DNA of 6,474 nt, from assembly GCA_002732015.1 (NCBI GenBank), contig PCCU01000010.1, forward strand, positions 28,699 to 35,172. The letters are read 5' to 3'. The DNA comes from Candidatus Pelagibacterales bacterium (lineage in GTDB: Bacteria; Pseudomonadota; Alphaproteobacteria; TMED109). Shown in pieces: positions 1-5,295 of this stretch. The position numbers and the translations under genes were made by a program. The notes beneath the pieces were generated by a model. The model was not told the DNA's origin. It worked only from the letters and a program-made list of their open reading frames with translations, and did no database searches. Positions within the stretch are counted from its first letter, which is position 1. The number at the start of each line of letters is the position of its first letter.

Positions 1-1385
1 AATTTACCATTATTATTAAATAGTTGAAAAAACTTTTCATAATGGATTTCAAAATGATTATCGTCTATTTTATTTTTATTTTGTTTAACATATTCAGCAG
101 CGTCTTTGCCAGCTCTGTAACCAAAGACTGCTACTTCAGTCAAAGAAGTAGAACCCAATCTATTTGAACCAAATAATCCTCCCATTGCTTGTCCTGCAGC
201 ATAAAAACCTTTTATCTTGTTAGCCGTCTCTGTCTCTTTATCATAAGATAGGGCTCTTCCAAATTCATCAACTTTTATGCCTCCCATCATATAGTGAGCA
301 CTAGGTCTAACTTCCCAAGAAACTTCTGCTTTTCCAGCCTCTTTTCCCAATGCCTGTCTTGCATTATTATAAGCTGTTGGTAAAGCAGTCTTAAGGTATT
401 CCATAAAAAACTTACCTGACCTTTTAGCTTTTTTATTAGCTGTCATATCTAAAAATGCACCACCATTTGGACTCCCCCTACCATCTGCCACAGCTTTCAT
501 TATTGCTTCAGAACATTCAGCTCTCGTCCTCAAATATACACTATCTAATATTACTTTATTGTTCCTATCCCTTAAAACACCTAAAAAGCTTCCAGTAGCT
601 GGTTCTCCCGCTAATAGACCCTCATAAGAAGGAGGTGAGGTCAAACAAAAGGGTAAAAATTGTATTTGTTCCATATCAACCAAAGCTGCTCCTGCTCTTA
701 TGCCAATGGCATAACTATCTCCTGTATTTCCTCTCATGGTATCTGTTTTAGGAAAAAACAAAGTAGATAATCCACCAGCTGCTATAATAATTGCTTTTGC
801 ATTTATAGAAAGAAGTTGTCCATTGCTTGCATCATAAGCTATACCTCCTACTATTGTACTATTGCTAGTATCTTTTACTACGTCTAAAAACCAACAATCT
901 TCAAAGTACTCAATATTTTTAAACTTTATTATTGTATCCCAATTTACATGACCAAAAGATAGCCCACTATTTTTATGGCCTACTGAACGAGACCTGTTAT
1001 GTCCTCCCATCGCTATCGCCAAAGTTTTAGGTGTGTTTCTTTTTTTATTTATACTTGGTCTAAGACCATGCTCTCTTAGTCTATTGTATGCTGCTTTGCT
1101 ATCTTTAGCGAATGCTTCTGTAATTTTTTTATCTGGTAAATCTCCTCCTGCTAATTTTATATTATTTGCTAACTCTTCTTCACTATCATCTTCATCTCCA
1201 GCTTCTCTGACAGTCATTACGCCTTCGCATATTTTAGTATCTGAAGATGCTAAAGGATCTTTAGAAATAACAATTACATTTAGTCCTGACTCAGCAACTG
1301 CTTGTGCTGCAGAACTGCCACTTCCGCCAGAACCTACAACAATTACATCACATTCTAGTTTTTTAATTTTTTTTCTATCTATCAT
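1..1385 (-). CDS. FAD-binding fumarate reductase/succinate dehydrogenase-type flavoprotein (C-terminus cut by window edge)
   Basis: This is an FAD_binding_2-type flavoprotein that probably oxidises or reduces a small carboxylate-like substrate in the cytoplasm. The frame is open from ATG 1385 through the left edge: 461 residues are visible and the stop lies outside. The N-terminal dinucleotide-binding motif is VIVVGSGGSG (residues 14-23). The late family signatures are VRPSAHYMMGG (359-369, His364) and an AAGQ...GSNRLGS block (396-412, Arg409). Arg288 aligns by eye with the catalytic Arg of FrdA. The family's QFHPTG motif reads QFLPFC (242-247), so one substrate-binding His is missing, and the SHTV FAD-linking His is also absent (SSDTKICEG at 47-55), suggesting non-covalent FAD. 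It is therefore probably not the true SdhA/FrdA, and the substrate is unknown. No Shine-Dalgarno sequence precedes the ATG. It lies 57 bp downstream of the thioredoxin-fold gene and may have its own promoter. The family call is firm; the substrate is not known. Confidence 0.88.
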   Translation of the reverse strand, partial: MIDRKKIKKLECDVIVVGSGGSGSSAAQAVAESGLNVIVISKDPLASSDTKICEGVMTVREAGDEDDSEEELANNIKLAGGDLPDKKITEAFAKDSKAAYNRLREHGLRPSINKKRNTPKTLAIAMGGHNRSRSVGHKNSGLSFGHVNWDTIIKFKNIEYFEDCWFLDVVKDTSNSTIVGGIAYDASNGQLLSINAKAIIIAAGGLSTLFFPKTDTMRGNTGDSYAIGIRAGAALVDMEQIQFLPFCLTSPPSYEGLLAGEPATGSFLGVLRDRNNKVILDSVYLRTRAECSEAIMKAVADGRGSPNGGAFLDMTANKKAKRSGKFFMEYLKTALPTAYNNARQALGKEAGKAEVSWEVRPSAHYMMGGIKVDEFGRALSYDKETETANKIKGFYAAGQAMGGLFGSNRLGSTSLTEVAVFGYRAGKDAAEYVKQNKNKIDDNHFEIHYEKFFQLFNNNGK

Positions 1386-1429
1386 AACTATATAATAAAT
1401 TAGTTAATTATTTACTTCAAATAAATTTT

Positions 1430-1439
1430 TGACCGGTCA
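1430..1439. promoter_or_regulatory. Candidate operator: perfect palindrome TGACCGGTCA upstream of the flavoprotein gene
   Basis: A perfect 10-bp palindrome rich in G and C sits in an otherwise almost pure A/T gap. It begins 45 bp upstream of the flavoprotein ATG and lies 3 bp below the upstream stop codon. On the minus strand it is followed by a weak promoter-like pair, TTGAAG (1415-1420) and TATTAT (1392-1397), with a 17-bp spacer. That would start transcription close to the ATG and place the palindrome just upstream of the -35. Palindromes with an ACCGGT-type core are typical of one-component regulators such as the TetR family. That assignment is inference, because no regulator gene is visible in the window. 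Confidence 0.4.
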
Positions 1440-1442
1440 GTT

Positions 1443-2048
1443 TTATTTATTATCTCTACCTTTTACAAATAAAATAGCGTCTTCAAATCTATCATCTCCA
1501 AAAAATACTTCTTTACCAATCAAAAATGTAGGGCTTCCAAAGACTCCTTTACTAAAAGCTAAAGAAGTATTTTTTTCATAAATTTTATTTATTCTTTCTG
1601 TCTGTGATAGATATATAGTTTTTTCTAAATTCTTATTTATTTTTTGGAAAACTAGCTTTAGGCTGTCTGTGTTTCCGGGTTCAATATTCTCGAAAAACCA
1701 AAGTCTATATGTTGCATCTAAATATTCTAATAAAAAGCTTTGTTTTTGAGCACAAATTGCAATTTTATTTGCAATATTAGAGTTTTTTAATGGAAAACTT
1801 ATGTTTTTCCTTATTTTTCCTACTTTATATTTTAATGCCCTTCTCTCTATATCTCTCCACATATAATTTAGTTTATTTTTTTTTTCTTTAGAAAAAGGAA
1901 AATTATCCATTTTTATCATAATTTTTCTCAAATTAAATGGGTAAAAGTTAATTTTTAAATTATGTTTTTTTATTAGGGGCTTTATCCTCATGATAGTTAG
2001 AAAAGTATAAGTACTTCCAATTGAAAACCACATATCAATTCTTTTCAT
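1443..2048 (-). CDS. DsbA-family / 2-hydroxychromene-2-carboxylate isomerase-like protein
   Basis: This 201-residue protein has the usual size and layout of the DsbA-like thioredoxin superfamily branch that includes 2-hydroxychromene-2-carboxylate isomerase (NahD) and kappa-class glutathione transferases. The N-terminal strand and active-site segment are WFSIGSTYTFL (residues 7-17). Ser12 occupies the place of the catalytic Ser of the SPYSYLA-type motif, and there is no CxxC pair, so it is not a disulfide oxidase. A helical insertion fills the middle. The C-terminal part has the family signature GVFGSPTFLIG (168-178) with the cis-Pro at 173, then FFGDDRFED (182-190). Such proteins use glutathione in isomerisation or conjugation of aromatic or other small molecules; the substrate here is unknown. 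There is no signal peptide, so it is probably cytoplasmic. Its start overlaps the end of the methyltransferase gene by 14 nt, with a weak AGAAGAG upstream, which implies co-transcription and coupled translation. Many Lys, Asn and Ile residues reflect the AT bias. Confidence 0.85.
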   Translation of the reverse strand: MKRIDMWFSIGSTYTFLTIMRIKPLIKKHNLKINFYPFNLRKIMIKMDNFPFSKEKKNKLNYMWRDIERRALKYKVGKIRKNISFPLKNSNIANKIAICAQKQSFLLEYLDATYRLWFFENIEPGNTDSLKLVFQKINKNLEKTIYLSQTERINKIYEKNTSLAFSKGVFGSPTFLIGKEVFFGDDRFEDAILFVKGRDNK

Positions 2049-2865
2049 TAGAACTCTTCTTGGTAATTTCTATCTTCATATAAGGATGAAAAGAATGAAA
2101 AGTATTTTTATTTAAAAACTTTAAAACACCCAACTTTTTTAGGTTTTTTGCAATAAAACCTACAAAGTTTTGTCTATTCTGAAATTCTTTATCCTCATCT
2201 AACCTATTAATAATATCATTGAATATATTATTACAGTATTTAAATTTCATTTCATTATTTAAACAATAACTTTTTATATTTCTCATTTTAATAAAATTCA
2301 ATGAGTTCCATAAACCCAAAGATTTTTTTTCTTCTTCAAATCTATCAATTTTATTTTTAAAAAAAACGTAAGTAATTTTTTTATTTAATAGAATAGGTAT
2401 CTTAAAATGAGACTCATATGGAAAGGAATAGTTAGGACAAAGTATTACATTGACCCCATTAGGCTTTAACCATTCTTTGGTTTTATCAAGATATAATTTC
2501 CAATTTAATAAATGTTCAAAAACATTGACAGAATAGATTATATCATATTTTTTATTTGGCTTAAAATCTTCAAATTTAAGATAATTAATGCTTATACTTT
2601 TAGGTAATAAATTTTTTGTTGCTTTTAGTCTTTCAAATCCGGCTTTATAAGGTTCTATACCTTGTGTTATAATATTAGGAAACTTTTCTTTTAAGGAAGC
2701 TAATAATAAACCTATACCACAACCTATTTCGAGTACATCATATTTATTATTTTTGTTAAAATATTGTGTGAGCTGATGCAACCCAAATTTTGCGTCCCCT
2801 ACCCAACCTTGCAAATCGGGTATATCCTTAAATTCTGAATTATTAATTTTTTTTAGTAATTCCAT
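2035..2865 (-). CDS. Class I SAM-dependent methyltransferase
   Basis: This 276-residue soluble protein has a Rossmann-type methyltransferase domain in the N-terminal half. Motif I is VLEIGCGIG (residues 44-52), the acidic end of strand 2 lies in GIEP (69-72), and the region around strand 4 is YDIIYSVNVFEH (107-118). LKPNG (133-137) is typical of the Methyltransf_11/23 type. A segment CPNYSFPYESHFKIP (143-157) follows and resembles the P-E-x-HF-x-IP patch of methyltransferases acting on glycans or small metabolites, but the acceptor cannot be read from it. The Lys/Asn-rich C-terminal half (about 160-276) has no motif I recognise and probably forms the acceptor cap. The ATG at 2865 is the first in frame and lies about 30 nt after an extended -10 promoter. 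It is the first gene of a probable unit with the downstream isomerase-like gene, and is divergent from the aldo/keto reductase. The fold is certain; the substrate is unknown. Confidence 0.88.
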   Translation of the reverse strand: MELLKKINNSEFKDIPDLQGWVGDAKFGLHQLTQYFNKNNKYDVLEIGCGIGLLLASLKEKFPNIITQGIEPYKAGFERLKATKNLLPKSISINYLKFEDFKPNKKYDIIYSVNVFEHLLNWKLYLDKTKEWLKPNGVNVILCPNYSFPYESHFKIPILLNKKITYVFFKNKIDRFEEEKKSLGLWNSLNFIKMRNIKSYCLNNEMKFKYCNNIFNDIINRLDEDKEFQNRQNFVGFIAKNLKKLGVLKFLNKNTFHSFHPYMKIEITKKSSNEKN

Positions 2866-2891
2866 GCTTTTAAAAATTATTATAATTATTT

Positions 2892-2920
2892 ATGACATAT
2901 ATATTATAACATAATAGAAT
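2892..2920 (+). promoter_or_regulatory. Sigma70-like promoter for the aldo/keto reductase (predicted)
   Basis: The plus strand has ATGACA (2892-2897; 5 of 6 to the -35 consensus), a 17-bp spacer and TAGAAT (2915-2920; 5 of 6 to the -10 consensus). The predicted start near 2927 gives a short leader of about 17 nt before the ATG at 2944. A second perfect TATAAT at 2924-2929 lacks a matching -35. This promoter overlaps the minus-strand promoter of the methyltransferase, so the two could compete or share a regulator. Confidence 0.4.
2903..2911 (-). promoter_or_regulatory. Extended -10 promoter for the methyltransferase unit (predicted)
   Basis: On the minus strand the sequence reads TGTTATAAT, which is a perfect -10 hexamer preceded by the TGn extension that can replace a strong -35. 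No good -35 is seen at 16-18 bp. The expected start near 2896 would give a leader of about 30 nt before the methyltransferase ATG at 2865. AT-rich sequence yields chance -10 matches, so the call rests on the TGn extension and the position. Confidence 0.4.
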
Positions 2921-2943
2921 GACTATAATTTAAATTATTTAAT

Positions 2944-3855
2944 ATGAATAGAAGACTTTTTATAAAAATCTTATTTTACTCATTATTTAGTTCCTTTTTT
3001 TCCTTTTCCAAAGAACTAAAAAAAAATAGAATTTTTTTAAAAAAGATACCATCATCAGGAGAGTTTATTTCTAGTATAGGAATGGGAACCTGGTTAACTT
3101 TTGATATTGGCTATAATACAAAAAAACTAAAACAAAGATCTGAAGTTTTAAAGGTATTTTTTAATTCAGGCGGTCAAGTCATTGACTCGTCACCTATGTA
3201 TGGAACATCAGAAAAAGTTATTGGCAAATCTCTTAGACTACTAGAAAATTCCAATAATTTTTTTGCTGCTACTAAAATCTGGACTCCTAATACTTGGCAC
3301 GGAAAAAAACAAATAGAGAATTCAAAAAGTTACTGGGGTGTAAAAGAATTTAAATTACTTCAAGTACATAACCTTGTTAATTATGAAGGACATTTAGAAA
3401 CGTTATATGATCTAAAAAATAATGGCATTATAAAATATATAGGGGTTACCACATCTCATGGGTTAAGACACAAAAAATTAAAAGATATTATGAACAATCA
3501 TGAGTTGGACTTTGTGCAATTGACTTATAATATTATAGATAATGAGGCTAGCAATTACTTGTTACCTTTAGCTGAGGAAAAAGGTATAGCAGTAATTGCT
3601 AATAGACCATTTCAAGGAGGCAAACTATTTAATATTGTAAATGATAAAAAAATACCTACATATGCTATTGATATAGGAATAAGAAACTGGGCAGAGTATT
3701 TTTTAAAGTTTATTACATCTCACAAAACTATAACTTGTACTATACCTGCTACTTCCAAAATTAATCATATGCAAGAGAACATGCAAGCTCTACATGGACA
3801 TATTCCTACAAGTAAGCAAAGAAAAAAACTATATAAATTATTTATTAATTTATAG
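2944..3855 (+). CDS. Aldo/keto reductase with twin-arginine (Tat) leader
   Basis: This 303-residue protein has the length of a single-domain NAD(P)H-dependent aldo/keto reductase plus a leader. The N-terminus MNRRLFIK matches the Tat consensus (S/T)RRxFLK and is followed by a hydrophobic stretch (about residues 9-21), which supports this ATG as the start. The catalytic tetrad is complete: Asp81 and Tyr86 in VIDSSPMYG, Lys111 in AATKIW and His142 in LLQVHN. The cofactor-phosphate loop is IPATSKINHMQEN (267-279). It resembles the PA4992-like group of Tat-leader reductases, as far as I can judge from memory. The expected reaction is reduction of an aldehyde or ketone; the substrate is unknown. 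No AxA cleavage site is evident, so it might stay membrane-anchored or the leader may be vestigial. The gene is monocistronic, divergent from the methyltransferase and convergent with the metallopeptidase. No Shine-Dalgarno sequence is seen. Confidence 0.9.
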   Translation: MNRRLFIKILFYSLFSSFFSFSKELKKNRIFLKKIPSSGEFISSIGMGTWLTFDIGYNTKKLKQRSEVLKVFFNSGGQVIDSSPMYGTSEKVIGKSLRLLENSNNFFAATKIWTPNTWHGKKQIENSKSYWGVKEFKLLQVHNLVNYEGHLETLYDLKNNGIIKYIGVTTSHGLRHKKLKDIMNNHELDFVQLTYNIIDNEASNYLLPLAEEKGIAVIANRPFQGGKLFNIVNDKKIPTYAIDIGIRNWAEYFLKFITSHKTITCTIPATSKINHMQENMQALHGHIPTSKQRKKLYKLFINL

Positions 3856-4548
3856 CTACCAAATTACTAAATTTTTATTTTCTTTTAACCAGTTCTCTTT
3901 CTCTTTATAATTAGGACAGAATTTTTCTACGTATTCCCAAAACTCTTTTGAATGATTAAAATGTTTTAAATGACTTAATTCGTGTATAAGTATATAATTT
4001 ATTATATCATGTGGCATCATGACTATTTTCCAATTAAAGCTTAATTTCCCAGAATGAGTACATGCCCCGAGCCTATTTTTATATAATTTAATACTAACTC
4101 CGCTATAATCAACATCCATCAACTTTTTAAATACTTCCAATTTTTTTTCAACGTAAGAATTAAGTATTTCCTTATACCAACTTTCAAGCTTTCTCTTAAT
4201 ATCTTTTTCTGCTAAGCAATAAACCCTTATTATATTTTTTGTTTCTACTACCTTATTTAAAGAAGATTTTTCGTAAACTAATGTTTTTTTTTTACCAAAC
4301 TTAAAAAAAAACTCTCCAGTAGAAAAATTTCTTTTTTTTATATTACTTTTTAAAATATCTTCTTCTAATTTCTTATTAATCCATTTTTGTTTTTTTTCTA
4401 ATAGATTGTTTAAATAACTTTTGCTTACCAATTTTGGCGAAATTACTATTATGTTACCTCCCGTAACTGATATAGAAATAGTTTTTTTCCGATTAGTTCT
4501 TTTGATTATTACTTTATCTAAAAAGTCTATTTTTATTTTTTTAAACAT
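3856..4548 (-). CDS. YgjP-like M48-type metallopeptidase (DUF45 family)
   Basis: This 230-residue protein has the length and layout of the YgjP/DUF45 family of putative zinc metallopeptidases. The zinc site is HELSHLKHFNH (residues 189-199): His189 and His193 are ligands, Glu190 is the catalytic base and His199 is likely the third ligand. It is followed by KEFWEYVEKFCPNYKEK, as in the family. The conserved upstream motif, normally RWGSCSSKGNI before a FNW segment, reads RLGACTHSGKLSFNW (159-173), so the Trp and the first Ser are replaced. The N-terminal half (about 1-120) is the usual beta-rich and Lys-rich region. There is no signal peptide or membrane segment, so it is probably cytoplasmic. 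The physiological substrate of the family is unknown. The ATG overlaps the stop of the upstream DUF3147-like gene by 8 nt, so the two are probably co-translated. The stop abuts the convergent reductase stop. Long A and T tracts occur within the gene, including ten T at 4284-4293 and nine A at 4303-4311 (plus strand). Confidence 0.88.
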   Translation of the reverse strand: MFKKIKIDFLDKVIIKRTNRKKTISISVTGGNIIVISPKLVSKSYLNNLLEKKQKWINKKLEEDILKSNIKKRNFSTGEFFFKFGKKKTLVYEKSSLNKVVETKNIIRVYCLAEKDIKRKLESWYKEILNSYVEKKLEVFKKLMDVDYSGVSIKLYKNRLGACTHSGKLSFNWKIVMMPHDIINYILIHELSHLKHFNHSKEFWEYVEKFCPNYKEKENWLKENKNLVIW

Positions 4549-4882
4549 TTAACAACTTTATAAGGAAGTTAGTAACAATAACAAAAACTGCCACCGAAAA
4601 TATACTTATAGAAATAGAAATAATGAATCCAAAACGTTCAATTAAAAAAGGAAAAATAATAAACATGGGTATAGTTGGTAAAATGAAATATAACGTATTT
4701 TTAACATAATTAGATATTTCAGAATTAGGAACTTTTTCATAATAAAGCCAGCAGATAACTAATAATGTTGTCAGTGGCATAGCAGTTATAATACCCCCTA
4801 ATTTTCCACTAATCTTTGCTATTTCTGTGATAGTAATAATTAGAAAAACCGTAAATAATACTTTAATTATATAAAAACTCAT
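4541..4882 (-). CDS. DUF3147-like small membrane protein
   Basis: This very hydrophobic protein of 113 residues has four probable membrane segments (about residues 4-20, 25-46, 63-80 and 84-108) joined by short loops. The pattern I-K-V-L-F...E-I-A-K...LGG-I-I-T-A-M-P-L-T-T-L-L...W-L-Y matches my recollection of the DUF3147 family, which has this size and an inner-membrane location. Its function is not established. I chose the ATG at 4882, because family members start directly with the first membrane helix; an in-frame TTG at 4894 would add four residues. A promoter lies 70-95 bp upstream (4950-4977). The stop overlaps the start of the YgjP-like gene by 8 nt, which suggests the two are made together. 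Confidence 0.75.
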   Translation of the reverse strand: MSFYIIKVLFTVFLIITITEIAKISGKLGGIITAMPLTTLLVICWLYYEKVPNSEISNYVKNTLYFILPTIPMFIIFPFLIERFGFIISISISIFSVAVFVIVTNFLIKLLNV

Positions 4883-4949
4883 TTTATTGTTCAAACCTAA
4901 TACTGTCTTTGAGATAGAAGAGATTTATAGGGTTTTTTTTCATATCTTA

Positions 4950-4977
4950 ATTATATAAGAAGAAATTCATCTATCAA
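4950..4977 (-). promoter_or_regulatory. Sigma70-like promoter for the DUF3147-YgjP gene pair (predicted)
   Basis: On the minus strand the -35 is TTGATA (4972-4977, 5 of 6), the spacer is 16 bp and the -10 is a perfect TATAAT (4950-4955). Transcription would start near 4943, leaving a leader of about 60 nt before the ATG at 4882. The -35 overlaps the last codons of the DUF5665-like gene. This is the best promoter match I found in the window, and it implies that the gene pair can be transcribed independently of guaA. Confidence 0.5.
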
Positions 4978-5233
4978 AAGCTTCAATTTCTACAATTAAT
5001 CTAGAAACCCAATCACCTAGAATTGGAATGAATTCTATTTGTGATAGAGTGTAGGTCAGCAGAGATACTAAAATTGTAGCTCCTAGCACCCATCCTAACC
5101 CTGATGCCAAACCCCTCAGTAAACTTATAAAAAGTAGATTCCAAAAAGAACTGTGAATTTTAAAAAAATTATGATTTAAAAGCTTATTGATAGTTTCGTC
5201 TAAATCTTTAAATAGTTCTTCTTTTTTATTCAT
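4967..5233 (-). CDS. DUF5665-like small membrane protein
   Basis: This 88-residue protein has an amphipathic, charged N-terminus (1-28), a hydrophobic segment of one or two passes (about 31-64, including SLLRGLASGLGWVLGAT) and the tail SQIEFIPILGDWV (64-76). The LRGLA.GLG..LGAT core followed by SQIEFIPILG matches my memory of the DUF5665 family, whose members have this size. No function is established for the family. It starts 62 bp downstream of the guaA stop on the same strand and may be co-transcribed with it, or driven from a weak promoter inside the palindromic gap. There is no Shine-Dalgarno sequence. The ATG is the only sensible start, since the family begins with a short charged helix. 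Confidence 0.75.
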   Translation of the reverse strand: MNKKEELFKDLDETINKLLNHNFFKIHSSFWNLLFISLLRGLASGLGWVLGATILVSLLTYTLSQIEFIPILGDWVSRLIVEIEAFDR

Positions 5234-5239
5234 TCAACT

Positions 5240-5265
5240 ACTATATATAGTTTTAAAACTATAGT
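5240..5265. repeat. Nested AT palindromes between guaA and the DUF5665-like gene
   Basis: Three perfect palindromes overlap here: ACTATATATAGT (5240-5251), TATAGTTTTAAAACTATA (5246-5263) and ACTATAGT (5258-5265). They share CTATA half-sites and lie just upstream of the DUF5665-like ATG (5233). A weak promoter-like pair on the minus strand, ATGACT (5263-5268) and TATAGT (5240-5245) with a 17-bp spacer, overlaps them. They may be an operator or a chance product of AT-rich sequence. Read from guaA there is no T-tract after the stem, so this is not a standard terminator. Confidence 0.35.
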
Positions 5266-5295
5266 CATTGTTTTTATTACATTTTTTTGCGTATA

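Noticed and set aside
1033..1395. Open frame of 120 codons on the plus strand
   Set aside because: It lies wholly opposite the N-terminal part of the flavoprotein gene, whose motifs are clear. The translated product is Ser/Leu/Phe-rich with no recognisable domain.
4883..4894. TTG start giving four more residues to the DUF3147-like protein
   Set aside because: The ATG at 4882 begins directly at the first membrane helix as usual for the family, and neither start has a Shine-Dalgarno sequence that would favour the TTG.
4933..4940. Run of eight T as a terminator tract
   Set aside because: There is no GC stem before it on the plus strand, and on the minus strand it is an A-tract in the leader of the DUF3147-like gene.
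5246..5263. 18-bp palindrome as an intrinsic terminator of guaA
   Set aside because: The stem is almost all A and T and, read in the guaA direction, no T-tract follows it.
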